Of a stretch of DNA of 64,000 nt, positions 20,627-32,044 are shown in pieces (the stretch's first letter is position 1; every line of letters begins with the position of its first letter). Below the pieces are notes generated by a model. That model made no database searches and was not told the DNA's origin. It was given only the letters and a program-made list of their open reading frames with translations. The DNA is from Hirsutella rhossiliensis. Lineage: Eukaryota > Ascomycota > Sordariomycetes > Hypocreales > Ophiocordycipitaceae. A program made the translations under genes and the position numbers. The DNA lies in NCBI RefSeq assembly GCF_020360975.1, contig NW_025408674.1, positions 1,364,001 to 1,428,000 on the forward strand, written 5' to 3'.

Positions 20627-23600
20627 CTAATCTTTCTTTGCGCCCCGCTGCGGCTCGGCGAACCTAATACCTCTGCGCGCTGGCGGGACTCGCTCTGTGC
20701 CCTCATCCTCGCTGTCGCTGTCGCCCGCCATGCCCAGAGCTGCGTGCCGCCTTCGCCGCTCCGCGGGCGTCTCGCCCCCGTACTCGTCGTCGTCGGCGTC
20801 GTCTTCCTCGCCCTGATTCGCCAGCACGGCCAGGCGGCGCTTGCGTTCAACCGGCGTCTCCGTCTGATCCAGTTCCGGAGACCGGGTGTGGTGGCCCTTG
20901 GGCGATTCGCTCGACGAGGCGGATGCTTGGTGGCCCGGCGAAATCGACTTGGAGCGGCCGCGACCGATGCGGCTGCTCTCTCTCATGCTGTTGTCACTGC
21001 CTCTTTCGACAATGCCCGGAATGGGTTGCCCGCCGGCCATCCTCGCAGACGGCGGCCCTTCCTGCGCCAACTTCTTGATGGCCGAAGAAGCTGACGAGTG
21101 ATCCACCACCTCCTTGCGCGTCCGCGCGTCGAGCTGTTGTACTTCTCGGATGAAGTCATCCTTGGTCATGCGCTGCCCCACACCGCCAATGGTGAATCTG
21201 ATGTTCTTGTCGTCGTCCTCTTGGCCGACGCTCTTCCTCCTCGCCTGTCCGGCGCCGGCCCCTCTGCCAAAACCAGACCACCCTGATGACTTGGTTGCTG
21301 GCGTGTTAGAGGACGCCGCGCCGGCCTCGCCCTCTTCGGCCGTTGCTTCTGCGTTCCCCCCACCTGGCCGGGACTTTCCAGGATGCCGGACCCTCGCGCC
21401 GAGGCCGAGGTACTTTAGGCCTGACCCTATCAAGTCGCTGCCCTCTGAGGTCTCACCCTTTTGCGATGGCAGCTGGTACGTCTTGACGACCTCTCCGTCC
21501 CCATCTTCGACGATGATCTGCGAATGACACACAGTCAGCCATAAACGCTCTGCCACTGCAGGCTGGGCGAGGGAAGAGGGAGCGCTTACCGTGTTGCCAA
21601 ATTGATAAGCCCGCGCCGGCTCGTGCCGCCTGTGGCTCTTGCCCTTTTCCTTTCGCTTCTCCACCTCGGAGCTATACACCTCGCTCATCTTACGCTTGAA
21701 GCCACCCAGTGACCAGCTGAAATGGTCGCTACTTGAGCTGGCCTTGGGCGCGAGGTTGGGACGCGGGAGCTCCTCGTTGCTCCGCTGGGGGGTTCGCTGG
21801 ACATCCAGCACCTCTCCGTCCTCATTCTCGAAGACGATGTGATCGCCTTCATCATACACTTCAACGCGCGGAGGCGGGGCAGCTGACTCTCGCCGATGCT
21901 GGGCAACATCTTGACCGGCTTCCTCGGCCTTTGCCGCTTCCTCAGCCTTTTCCGGGTCCTTGTACTTGGGGCTATCGTCGGATAGAGTGGTCGAGTCGGT
22001 GGTTTCATGCCCAAGAGGCGAGGCGTCTTTTTCCGAGTTTGTGCTGACGGGAGCCGGACGGTTGGGAAAGATGGCGGATTGGGAGACGGGACCGCCAGGG
22101 CCTATCCCGTCGTCCCACTTCTTGTTCTTCCGCCTCCTCGAGACCAGGGAAGAGGCCACACTGCCTGAGCGCTTGTGCCCGTCGTCGTCCTTTTGCCGTC
22201 GCAGGAAGCCCATGGGGGGAGCCAGGGTGCCGGGCGGAAACTCGGGCTCCTTGCGCTCGTCAAAGGAAGCCTCGGACATCCTAGCCTGGGATCGAGACTG
22301 GGACGAGATTCTCGGCAACCTGTTCATCCACGAAGGCCCCTCGTCGGGAGCCGCCGTGTACGACATGGTCAAGGTCAAGGTGTTGATGCGCTTGCCGAGA
22401 GTGAAGACGGCAATGGAGGAGCCGTGTATGAGAATGGACGAGATGACGAGAAAGGTGACGATGGGCCAGACGAGGTAGATGAGCTTATAATTCTCCGCGC
22501 TCTCGGGTGGCAATTGGGCCAGCGGCACTGGCTCTTGGTGCTCGAGCTCGGCCCTGGCGAGGATGGCGACAAAGATTGCGCCGACGCCGATGGGGCCAAA
22601 GTGACCAGCAAACAGGGCTTCTCTCCAATTTTTAACGTCCGGTATGAAGGGTTTGAGGGCCATCATGATGGGTATGCGCCGGAAGAGGAGGACAAAGACG
22701 GCGATGACGACGAGCCGCCAGGCCTGCATGCCAAAGACGTTGTTGTTGTACTGCTCCCAGGGAATGATGGTGCCAAAGTAGACAAAGTAGGCCAGGTTGA
22801 GAAGCAAGTCGATGACGTTGGACACGTGCGATTCCTCCGTCTTCTCGCCAAACCAGCCGTCGTTAGAGAAGCCGACACCGCACGAGAAGCCGACGAGCAG
22901 GTCGTCGAGGCCGAGAATGCTACCAGAGCCAGCACAGAAGAGGGCGACGACGAAGTAGAAGACGAGGAAGCTCTCGCGGTCGACGAGGTCGTGCTTTTCG
23001 GCGTACTTGATGCCGTGGCGGGCAATGTAGCCGAGGATGAATCCGTAGATGGCACCAAAAATGCACTCATAGAGGATGACGTAGACAACGAAGTGGAAGG
23101 TGACCTCGCGGGCATCTCGGTGGTACTGGATGAGGTAGAGGGAAAGGTAGATGAAGGGAAAGGCCATGCCGTCGTTGCAGCCCGACTCGGCGGAGAGCAG
23201 GTCACGCAAGTGTTTGGGGACGCGCTTTGCGAACTTGCCCTTGCCGACGACGGAGGATGCAAGGACAGGGTCGGTTGCGGTGACGCAGGCCGAGATGACG
23301 AGAGACTCGAGCCAGTCTAGGGGCGTGATCATCCACCAGATGAAGAGGCTGACGAGGAGCCAGCCGGCGACCATGACGGGGACGAGGAGGAAGACGACGG
23401 AGCGCCAATGCTTCTCCATATAAAACTTTGGCAACTCGACGCCGATGGCGAAGCACTGGACGACGAGGACGATGCGGGAAAACTCGAGGGTGACGATGTC
23501 GACGCTGCCCCATTCGTTGGGGTTGATGAGATTGGCGGCATGGGGCCCGAAGATGACACCGCAGAGGGTGGCGACGGTAGCTTCCCCAATGTACATGCGC

Positions 23601-23701
23601 TCCTTGATGAAGGAGGAGCAGAGCATAAAGAGGGAAGTGAAGCCGCCGAGGATGATGTAGACCAAGTGCGGCTTGGTGATATCGAGATGGGACCAAGCCA
23701 T
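20627..23701 (-). CDS. NHA1: Plasma-membrane Na+(K+)/H+ antiporter, Nha1/Sod2 type
   Basis: Exports Na+ and K+ in exchange for protons at the plasma membrane (CPA1 family), serving salt tolerance and pH control. Two exons, 23,701-21,590 and 21,517-20,627, give 1,000 aa. The 72-bp intron (GTAAGC...TCGCAG) contains no stop and is a multiple of three. Residues 1-445 hold about 12 membrane segments. The ion-site motif TATDP is at 141-145 and AESGCNDGMAFPF at 171-183, with the Asn-Asp pair at 176-177; both are hallmarks of fungal Nha1/Sod2. The long acidic, Ser-rich cytosolic tail (about 450-1,000) fits Nha1, whose tail is regulatory. Repeated EDGE-V segments occur in the tail (VFENEDGEVLDVQ, IIVEDGDGEVVKTYQLP). 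The tail ends basic (GIRFAEPQRGAKKD). Confidence 0.95.
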   Translation of the reverse strand: MAWSHLDITKPHLVYIILGGFTSLFMLCSSFIKERMYIGEATVATLCGVIFGPHAANLINPNEWGSVDIVTLEFSRIVLVVQCFAIGVELPKFYMEKHWRSVVFLLVPVMVAGWLLVSLFIWWMITPLDWLESLVISACVTATDPVLASSVVGKGKFAKRVPKHLRDLLSAESGCNDGMAFPFIYLSLYLIQYHRDAREVTFHFVVYVILYECIFGAIYGFILGYIARHGIKYAEKHDLVDRESFLVFYFVVALFCAGSGSILGLDDLLVGFSCGVGFSNDGWFGEKTEESHVSNVIDLLLNLAYFVYFGTIIPWEQYNNNVFGMQAWRLVVIAVFVLLFRRIPIMMALKPFIPDVKNWREALFAGHFGPIGVGAIFVAILARAELEHQEPVPLAQLPPESAENYKLIYLVWPIVTFLVISSILIHGSSIAVFTLGKRINTLTLTMSYTAAPDEGPSWMNRLPRISSQSRSQARMSEASFDERKEPEFPPGTLAPPMGFLRRQKDDDGHKRSGSVASSLVSRRRKNKKWDDGIGPGGPVSQSAIFPNRPAPVSTNSEKDASPLGHETTDSTTLSDDSPKYKDPEKAEEAAKAEEAGQDVAQHRRESAAPPPRVEVYDEGDHIVFENEDGEVLDVQRTPQRSNEELPRPNLAPKASSSSDHFSWSLGGFKRKMSEVYSSEVEKRKEKGKSHRRHEPARAYQFGNTVSAPSSLAQPAVAERLWLTVCHSQIIVEDGDGEVVKTYQLPSQKGETSEGSDLIGSGLKYLGLGARVRHPGKSRPGGGNAEATAEEGEAGAASSNTPATKSSGWSGFGRGAGAGQARRKSVGQEDDDKNIRFTIGGVGQRMTKDDFIREVQQLDARTRKEVVDHSSASSAIKKLAQEGPPSARMAGGQPIPGIVERGSDNSMRESSRIGRGRSKSISPGHQASASSSESPKGHHTRSPELDQTETPVERKRRLAVLANQGEEDDADDDEYGGETPAERRRRHAALGMAGDSDSEDEGTERVPPARRGIRFAEPQRGAKKD

Positions 23702-26700
23702 CTTGACAGGCCACGAGAGAAGGCTCGCGAAGCCAATTTTGGTTGTTCTATCTGTTGCCTTTGCGCGTAATTATATGGATTTCGATCAAGGTTCCAATTG
23801 CTCCGTCCCGTCTTTGCCGTAGCGATGTGTCGTGCAGTCGGCGCGGCGTAGTCGAGGCTGTTATGGGCGGTTTCGTGGGCCGGGGCTCGGTATGAGAGAG
23901 TTGACAGGCAATGGGTGGCTATCTCTTGACGGGCCCGCCAATCGATGTCGAGGCGAACGCGACGCAGTTTGGAGACATGCAGGGTCGGATTGGCGGCGAC
24001 AGGCACGACGAGGGTGCAGGACGGCCAGTTATTGTAGGGTGCCGGATCCGATCGCGTGGAGAAGCTGCAGAACATCCGAGACACGAGCAGAAAACGAAAG
24101 AAGCAAAATACAATAGAGAAAGGTAAAGATTGGTCAAGAGCTATCCCTGCAATGGGAAATTGAGCAGACGACAAAATCGGGAGCAAAGGTCTCGGGAAGA
24201 AGGCGATGGTCGGGTGCGGCGGAGCTCCGCTAGTCGGTGGCCGGAGCGGGCGACGTCGACAATCGGCGGACGAGGGAGGCGGCTATGCGGCTCTGGCCGG
24301 CGATTGAGAGGGAGGGCGCTCACGAGGGTTCCTTGGGTGCAAGAAAGGACAGGTGAGACGCAGCCAAGCTGCCCGCACGCGAGAGTTAAGAGCAGGGCGG
24401 GCGGGCCAGAGAAGGAGGCCCGAGGAGGGGTGGGGGAGAAAATAGGAAGAATAAGGAGACGCGATGATCAAAACAGGAGCTTGTCGAGACGAGACGCGGC
24501 GAGGAGAGGGGGGGATTGGGCCGAAAAGGGTGGGCGAAGGGCGGAGAAGAGGTGCAGAGGCAGTGGCGGAGAGGGAGAAAGGATAGTCTTGACAAATGAC
24601 TTGATGAATCCGCAGAAAATCAAATAAAAGTAAAATTGTAAAAATGGAAGCCGCGGCGGAGACCGCACGGAAAGAAAAGGGAAGGAAGAGGCCGCTATTG
24701 ACTGATGGCCGACGCCGAAAGTACGGTACGTATGTGCCTCGAGCACGCCTGAGTACCTGGCTGGTACTTTGTTTACCCATGCTTCCACTCAAGGTCTCGC
24801 AACCTCTGGGCAGCCCCAGTTTACTGCTCTCCGTGCAGGCTGAAAACTGGGCCCATCCACAGGGCGGGAGCCGCTGGCTGATCTATTCACAATGGCCGCG
24901 GCGACTTGAAAGTAACTCTGGCCAACCAGCTCAAGCACGCGGGGACTAGGTAACAAGCACAAACAAGCCGTGGTGGCCCGGGACGTCCACTTCTCTCCGT
25001 ACCACGGCGGCGCGGGCTAAAAAAAAACAAGGGGCAAAGAAGCAAGGTTTTCCACGAGGATTTCAGATGGCCGTCGATCGCACCGGTCTTGGCGACCGAT
25101 AGCGGCGGGGACGGCCCTGCCCTTGGGGGCGCTGAGTTGATACAGCGGGAGACTGGCGGCTTATGGGACGACGCTGGGAGCTCCGGAGGCGCCGGCGGGC
25201 CTTGCAGCAGCAGCAGCAGCAGCAGCACGGGCAGCAGCGGCCGGCGGGCTTCTGCGCCTTGTTCTACGCCTCCGCCGTCAGCTCCCGCTTCGTCGATGCA
25301 CCAGCCAAGGCCCAGACGCCCGCCGCCCGCGTGGCCTGCTGCGCTCTCCTCTCCGTTTCCCTTCTTCATCCTGCTTCCATGTGTGTTTGTGTCCCCAAGT
25401 CGCGCCTCTTCAGTAACACATGACGGAAGGAGAGGCTGACGCCGCCACTCGCTCCTATCCACCGGGGCCAACGTGAGCGAGACGAGAGAGAGGCAGAGGA
25501 TGTGCTGCATGTACCCCGGCCACGGTGGCGTCCATAGCCTACCCCAACTTTCTTCTCTCGCGACCGTGGAAAGAGGGGCCATTCGGGCGCGCACACCGCC
25601 CTCGCGATATCGTCAGCTAGAGGGAGAAGAAGGGGAAGAAGAAAGCATAGAGACAACGGATGATTACCCCAACGACAAGAGGACAGCTGTCGCCGTGGAC
25701 GGGCAAAGAGCTGTCGTTGGTTCATGCAAGATGCCCGATGGAGGCGTCGTGGCACGTTTCCACAGGCAGCATGGCTTGGCCCGCCCCGACTCTTCACTGC
25801 CGCGCCTCTTGGGAAGATCCGAGTCGAGAGCTTTGGAGCAGGCACTGCCGCATCCACGCACACGCCTAGGTCCTGCGTCGAACTACTACAGATGGGCTTT
25901 GGCGAAGCTCATTGCGGCTAGCAAAGGCCCTCGGCTCTCGCCTTCCTCTCGCCTTACTTGCTCTCGCCTTCCTTGCTCTCGCCTTCCTTCCTCTCACCGA
26001 CTTGCCGCTGTCATCAACAAGCTTAAACGCCATCGGCTCTCATCCTTGCCCGATAAGCCCCGCCTCCCGTCTTCCAATGTACAGTATGTACTTGGCGTGT
26101 ACTGCACAGTTACCCAATCCCTCCTCGCATCCCGCCCCGTGGCTTGCATATCGCAACGTCATGTCCCCCACGCCCCCGGACCCCCGGCCCAGCACCGTCT
26201 CCCTCCTAGAGAGGCCTCGGCTACCGCGCAGACCCATCCCCATCTCGGCCTCTGCCAGCTCGTGGGCCACGGAGAAGTACGGATCCACCGTACAGCACAT
26301 CGTACATAGACGCCGTAGATCCAATGGCTCAACGCCCTCTCTCTCCCGCCCTGCAAGTCTGCCGCCGTTGATTCCTTGATATCGGCGAGGCCACCGTCTA
26401 TCAATGGCCCTCGGTTGGTCCATGTCTCGTGCAGCAATTGTTGCCTCCTTCCCCATCTTCCCTTCCCTTCTCTGCCTCATCGCCATCCCTGCGTGATACG
26501 AGCTCTCATATGAGCAGCCGCCCACCCCAAAGAGCGTCCCGTCTCCCTTGGCTCATCTGGCCGCGTCTCCCAACACCGACCCAGCCAACAGACGCTGCCC
26601 CATGACCATTGCACATACACCAACTTCAGACACGTCGAAAAGCCTTCGTGCCACAACGCTTGCCAACAGGCCGCCGGCCCTTTATTGGTTTCAATACCGC

Positions 26701-27066
26701 TGGCCCACCGTCTTCTGCGCATCCAACTGCCAGTCTCGGCGACGCCTCAATGGCAAGGGCGGCTTCCCCAGACAAGAGTGTGAAGCAGGCCTTGATATTA
26801 AAGAATTACATACAGATACGAATCAGCTCCCAACCTCCATCTCACCAAGACCCTGCTCCTTGTCCATTCTCCCCTCTTTTGATACAGCGAATGAGCCGGC
26901 CGCGTGGCAGCCCTGCCATCTCCCACTCGTCGACATGTATGGCGCGCACTCGTTCAAGTCTTATCTCCTTGTGCCGCCGGGTAAGCAGTCGTCTCCTGCT
27001 GCGGCTTCGTCCTCGCAATATTCCATCGAGTGCCGTGTTTGCCCCGGACCCCCGCCGGCATGTCTG
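23702..27066. other. 3.4-kb intergenic region upstream of the antiporter
   Basis: Lies between the antiporter start (-) and the stop of the next minus-strand gene, so it holds the antiporter promoter and leader. Features seen: purine-rich plus strand at about 24,130-24,600, an A run near 25,020, and a short (CAG)n run at about 25,205-25,226. Several open frames of 100-300 codons exist, but they have no signal, domain or splice pattern that I can defend. Confidence 0.55.
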
Positions 27067-27783
27067 CTATTGCACCAGCAGTGCAGCCAGGGCCCAGCCA
27101 ACGAGTATGCTCATGGCTGACAGCTGCTTCTTCGTCGCGGGCGACGTGCTAGTAGCCAAGTCAAAGGGACTCCCGCCCCCGCTTTGCGGCGAAAACGTCG
27201 GTCCCTGGGCCACTGACGACGTCGACGTTTCCCGGTCTGCCGGCGGTTGTGGCCGGCTCGGGGTGCTCGTGGGTTCCAGCGAGCCGGGGTTGTTACTGGG
27301 CTGGGCCACGATGCTGGTCGAAGACGTGGTGCTCGAGGGCGACAAGGTAGGAGTACTGGCTCTCGACACTCTGGGTGAACTGCTGGATGTCGACGTGGTA
27401 GAAGTGGGAGTGACAGATATTGACCGCGACGGCGTGACAATTACCGTTGTGTCTGCACCCGATCCCGTCCCGCACAGGGCATCAACAAGGCCGCCCTTTT
27501 GCGCTCGAGACAGCAACGAGTTTTGACTGGCCTTGGTGCTGCCGCATATTGTTTGGATGGTGGCCTGAATGCCATCGATGCTCTGCAGACACGACCGGGA
27601 GCACGTCTTTTTGGAGAAGTCACCAAGGCTGCATCCTTGGATCGGCGCGTTGTAGGCCAAGGTGCAGGTGAGTGGTGCCGACGATATCGTCTCCAGGCTG
27701 GAGAGGGTCAACATCTGGCCCGATGCCGCCCCGGAGAGCAGCAGTACACCGGCCGACCGAGACCTCCTCCCCCGCCTCGCCAT
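27067..27783 (-). CDS. Small Cys-rich, Ser/Thr-rich GPI-like cell-surface protein
   Basis: Single exon, 238 aa from ATG 27,783. A basic start followed by AGVLLLSGAASG (residues 11-22) looks like a short signal peptide. Six cysteines at 40, 51, 61, 65, 80 and 104 define a compact N-terminal domain (CSLGDFSKKTCSRSC; IQATIQTIC). Residues about 112-215 are a Ser/Thr/Pro-rich, mucin-like stretch expected to be O-glycosylated. The C terminus is hydrophobic (LSAMSILVGWALAALLVQ), fitting a GPI attachment signal. The cysteine count (six) and spacing do not fit the eight-cysteine CFEM domain. This is the usual architecture of fungal wall proteins; function unknown. Confidence 0.8.
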   Translation of the reverse strand: MARRGRRSRSAGVLLLSGAASGQMLTLSSLETISSAPLTCTLAYNAPIQGCSLGDFSKKTCSRSCLQSIDGIQATIQTICGSTKASQNSLLSRAQKGGLVDALCGTGSGADTTVIVTPSRSISVTPTSTTSTSSSSPRVSRASTPTLSPSSTTSSTSIVAQPSNNPGSLEPTSTPSRPQPPADRETSTSSVAQGPTFSPQSGGGSPFDLATSTSPATKKQLSAMSILVGWALAALLVQ

Positions 27784-29229
27784 CGTTGGTTTGCCGACAA
27801 TGGTCCAGCCTGAACGCTGAAGGTACCGTGAAAGATTCGTTACCGCTCTCGCTCTCTCTGTCGCCGTGCCAATAGCCGTTGGAAGCGTGCTTGATCTTGT
27901 CGACTGACCATGTACGTTGACGGTCGCCGTCGAATTTGGACCGGGGAATGTCGACGATGACAGGACAGAGAGGCAGCCCTAGCAGAGCGTCCAGGGTATG
28001 GGTCTGACTTGTTCGTCGGGGTGCAGACTTCCAATGCGAAACGCAATCTGTCGCAGCCGGCCCAGGATGACGGCACGATCGACCCGGCTCACCAATTCCG
28101 TACGCCACGGATCCCTCGTCATCCAGCCAATCAGTTTCGAGAAGTTCCAGTCCTACTCTGATTTTGCCAGGGCGATTACGCACTTTATTCTGTGGTGCCC
28201 GAGGCTGCGGCTTCCTGCCTGCGCTGTCGGGGCTGTACTCGGGTGGCTGGCCCCGTTGCACGACAGCGTGTTTCGTTTCAAAGCGGAGTGGAGTGGCTCA
28301 AGGTCGAATGAAGAGTCAAAGAGGGAAGATATCATGACCGTCTGCGTTTGGTGGAGCAGGCAGCGGCATGTTGATGCCCAACACGTAGATTAAACGGCGG
28401 CCACTGTGAGGTGAAGTGGCCGGTAGCCGCTGCCGGCGAGAAAGCGCAGTACTCAAGGAGTGGCCCGAGGCTTATTGGCTGGTAGCAGGAGGGAGACGGC
28501 AGGCCAGAGGAGGGCAGTCCCGAGGGGGTCGGGGTACGAGACCGAGGCGGCGGGCCATGATGAAGTTGGACACGCATTTAGTTGGTGTTAATCGCGATGA
28601 TAGAATCGCCTGTTAGACAGGATTTAGACAGGACTGAATAGGACTGAATAGGACGGATGATGGTCATTGTCCTTGCCCACATGGCCGTCACGGCAAGAGA
28701 CTGCTCGCGTGTGCCATCGAGAGTCCAAAGACAGTTGTCATGACGGGGTGAAAGTTGCCCTGCCGACGCGCGAGGTCCACTCCAGTCTGCGAGATAGGAA
28801 AGCACCGGCTTGCACGGTGCCACGACGCGACGGACACACCACGGACGGGTAAGCAGCGTTTCGAAAGCGAAACAATGTAGAGGCGTGAATGCTCACTCAC
28901 CTGAACATGATACGAGCCGTGCCGTCAGCCGTCGAGGTTCGGCTGAGGTAAGCCCGTTGATGTCGAGCTAAAGATGTACTCGACGGCGAGTACTCTGTCT
29001 CCAATCTAGCGGTCGAACTGGCCCGACACTTTACTGAAGATACTCGACAGGTAAGTATACTGCTAGTCGATCAATCCCCGAAGCCATCACCCTTCCCCCC
29101 TGCCATCCATTGTCGGCGAGCATTTACCTACCTCACTCATCCTGCCGACCTCGCGAATCTGATGACTTTCTCCTCGCAAGCAATACTCCATGCCAGGCAA
29201 CGATGGCGATCCCGTCCGCCCATGCCAAG

Positions 29230-29265
<36 letters not shown>

Positions 29266-30288
29266 AGGCGCAAGTCAGGGAAGAAGGAGCACGAGGTTTT
29301 TGCCGTCTCGGCCGACTCGCGCGATCGACAAACTCTCCACGTCTGACTCGCGAAGGGGGACCCCGGCCATCCGCCCCCTGCGCGTTCAAGGTTTCCCCTC
29401 GTCTTACCGCTTTGGGCAGTTGAGATCGGTTTGATTGGCCCTGCCTCTTTTCCGCCATGCGAGCCATCCCGCCCCCTTCCACTCGGACGGACCGCTGGGC
29501 CTCCATGAAATGGCGGCCAGGGGCGAGTTTTCCACGGAGGAGAGTGAGGCATGGATTCCTCCTTGGCATGTCTCTGTGCCATTGCTTTGACGCCCGAGAA
29601 AGACGTGATTCTTAATTGGGAAGATGTCAGATCTACCGGGCTCGGATCCACTGGGTCGGCGCACCTCATTGGCCCAGGCGGTACGGGGTGGTGGTGTCGC
29701 TAAGGGTCCCTCCCCACCGCCGTGCCATCAACAATGGAGTAGACGGCTCAGTGCAGACACATTCGCGACTCAATAATGTTACGCGCAGCGAGTCCAGCAT
29801 TGTATGAGTCGGCTTGGCAGCTGCAGGAAGACACGCGGCATGGCGGTGCCCAACAGACGACATGGAGACTTCATGTGTCATCAACAGGACCACTTGACAG
29901 AAGTGTGGATGGATTTGTACCTTGTTCTTCACCCTTTCCCCAGACTTCGCGGCACAGGATTCAAAGCTGGAGAGGGCACATGGGCGATTCTTGTCACACC
30001 AGGTTGGCCCCGTGGAGGACACCACCAGTCTGTCCCATACATCGAAGCCTTCTACCACTACCATATCCGATAATGACTCGTCCTAGTCTTCGAAGCTGGA
30101 TGCCCCAGCTCAGCTCTCGAATATATACAGACGACAAACGAAACAAGTAAATGTGCGCCTCCAGGATCCCACACCAGGCGTAATTGTCATCATCTGGTCC
30201 CAGGCATCAGCTGCGCAAATCTCTCAATATTCCCCCCTGGCAGTGGACAAGAAAGAGCGAGAAGGGCCGCACCGACTGATCAAAATGC
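27784..30288. other. 2.5-kb intergenic region
   Basis: Upstream of the surface-protein gene (-) and downstream of the CAP gene (-). Contains an (AT)n microsatellite at 29,233-29,263. Open frames here are short or low-complexity; no gene is supported. Confidence 0.55.
29233..29263. repeat. (AT)n microsatellite
   Basis: About 15 uninterrupted AT units in otherwise GC-balanced DNA. Confidence 0.95.
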
Positions 30289-30819
30289 TCATCGCACTCG
30301 CCTGCCCACATTCTGTTCAAAGCTGCCCAGCACGTTCCCCCGCGGCCAATACTCGCAGGCGAGGAGCCAGTTCATGGCGCCGCCGCACCACCTGCGAGCG
30401 CACCCGACGTCGGTGGTGCCCTTCCAGACGAGCTGCGTAAAGTGGCCCGTGGCAGACGAGTAGCCCGGGTGGCCGTAGTCGTACTGCAGGCGCTCGTTCC
30501 CCCACTCGGCGACGCTGGCGGCGGGCGTCGCGTAGCCGTGGGCCATGTTCTCGCCGTAGGGGCCGCCCGAGTGCCGGAAGGCGCAGTTGTAGTTGCCAAC
30601 GTACCACGCGGCGAAGGCGGCCAGCGTCGCGTTCCAGCGCACGAGGCCGGCGCCGTGCTCGCGCCGGTAGAGGTCCGTCGTGGCCACAACGGCGGCCTCG
30701 AAGGCCTGCTCGTCGATCCACCAGGCGTCGGCCGGCGAGTCTGCGGGCTGGGCGGCGGCCGCCAGAGATTGCGGGCACAAGAGGGCGGCGGCGGCGAGGA
30801 GCACGACGGACGGCTTCAT
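30289..30819 (-). CDS. Secreted CAP-superfamily protein (SCP/PR-1 like)
   Basis: Single exon, 176 aa from the ATG at 30,819. The longer open frame upstream is leader: the chosen Met begins a textbook signal peptide (VVLLAAAALLCPQSLA, residues 5-20, cleavage near 20-24). The CAP domain spans about 36-165. It shows FRHSGGPYGENMAHGY at 81-96, WGNE at 106-109, the signature GHFTQLVWKGTTDVGCA at 125-141, and the end motif CEYWPRGNVLG at 155-165. The cavity residues H83, E90, E109 and H126 are present. Fungal family members (Pry type) bind sterols or lipids outside the cell, and some aid host interaction. Cysteines 79, 140, 145 and 155 could form disulfides. It is divergent from the quercetinase gene. 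Confidence 0.92.
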   Translation of the reverse strand: MKPSVVLLAAAALLCPQSLAAAAQPADSPADAWWIDEQAFEAAVVATTDLYRREHGAGLVRWNATLAAFAAWYVGNYNCAFRHSGGPYGENMAHGYATPAASVAEWGNERLQYDYGHPGYSSATGHFTQLVWKGTTDVGCARRWCGGAMNWLLACEYWPRGNVLGSFEQNVGRRVR

Positions 30820-32044
30820 GTCGCCTCGCTTTCCACAGCTTGGTGGTGTTGCCGAAGAGAGAGAGGGCGTCGCGGATCGAAAGAGTAGACGCCGGTTCTG
30901 CGACGAGCCCGACAACTTGGCGGTCGGATCACGATGTCTGACGGTTTGCTCGTCTGCATCTTGTCGGCTGGCACTCGATGGATGTGGTTTTCCGGCAAAA
31001 CAAAAGCGCGGGAAGGTCGCCATACTTCCTTCCGTAAGTCCTCAGCGGCACTTGCCTCTCTGTCTGGAGCAAGCTTCCCACGGCAGGCGGACCGGGGATG
31101 TCGGACACGCTTGTTTCCCAGGATTTCCGGCCTCGACTTTGCAGCCGCCTCGACGGGCGGGCATGCTTCAACAGCAAGCAGCCATGGACCGGCCACTCAT
31201 CTGGGCGCGACGCGTGAAGCCGGGGAAGAGAGAGGGCAGTAGAGGCCCATGAGATCTGGAGAGTGGCCGCAAGCCACGATGGCCTTGTCTGATCGGGTTG
31301 CCGACAGCATGGCGATGAGGCGTGCAGACAGAGAGAGGACTCCCAACAAACGGCAGCAGGGGGGCAACCCAAGTATATCCTCCGAGGGTATAATTCCGAG
31401 TTTGAGTTGACATTAAGTTTGTCATGCAAGCTTGCGTGTCGCATCACACGTACTGTCTGCACACACGTCCTCCCTCCCCCTGGCAGGGATGCTTCAGTCG
31501 CCAAGACGATCAAGGCCTTGGAGGCCACGACAGTGCGTAATGGCCACCCGATCCTCCACCGGCACATAACTCGGTGCCCCTGCTCATCTCCTCCATTGAT
31601 TACCTTAGTAATTGGCACCCGACATCCTTTGCGGGGGAGGGTGCCGATTACTAAAATCAAAGGACGGGCTTTGCTGCTGCGACCCGCGCCCTCCGGCCGG
31701 TGGGCTGACCTCGGCGCTCCCTCTCGAGGCTCGTGGTCGAGGTGGCATTGCGGATCCGCCATCATGCAGCCCGCGCCGACTTCATCAAGGCAGGAGATCG
31801 TTGGACCATGTACAGTACCGAGTATTCGTAGCTGAGCGTGATATCGCGTCATGGCGTCCCATGTAATTACGTGCGTCGCTTCCGGTGGATTTGGTTGTCG
31901 GGACTCTCGGGAGTCCGCGACGCCCTGTATCGATAGATATTAGATACTTCTACCTCTTCGCCGGCCGCCCCTTTAGCTGAATTGTCCCAACCGCTTCTTC
32001 AACTCATTCATTTTCTCCGGTCCATCTCCTTTCTTTCCTGCACC
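30820..32044. promoter_or_regulatory. Divergent promoter region, CAP protein / quercetinase
   Basis: 1.2 kb between two divergent genes for secreted proteins. It holds a large imperfect inverted repeat at 31,596-31,660, listed separately. GATA words occur near 31,930-31,945, and a pyrimidine-rich leader precedes the quercetinase ATG. Confidence 0.6.
31596..31660. repeat. Long inverted repeat between divergent promoters
   Basis: Left arm 31,596-31,620 and right arm 31,639-31,660 are near-perfect reverse complements (core TTAGTAATTGGCACCC against TTAGTAATCGGCACCC, one mismatch). The left arm has three extra bases, and an 18-nt loop separates the arms. It could be a double binding site for a dimeric regulator, a cruciform or a remnant of a small DNA transposon. 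Confidence 0.75.

Noticed and set aside
22175..23320. Plus-strand open frame (381 codons) over the Na+/H+ antiporter
   Set aside because: Antisense shadow of the antiporter's membrane domain, rich in Asp/Glu/Val/Gly as expected for such shadows.
25473..26309. Plus-strand open frame (278 codons) in the antiporter promoter region
   Set aside because: Low-complexity Ser/Arg/Pro composition, no family resemblance, no start context.
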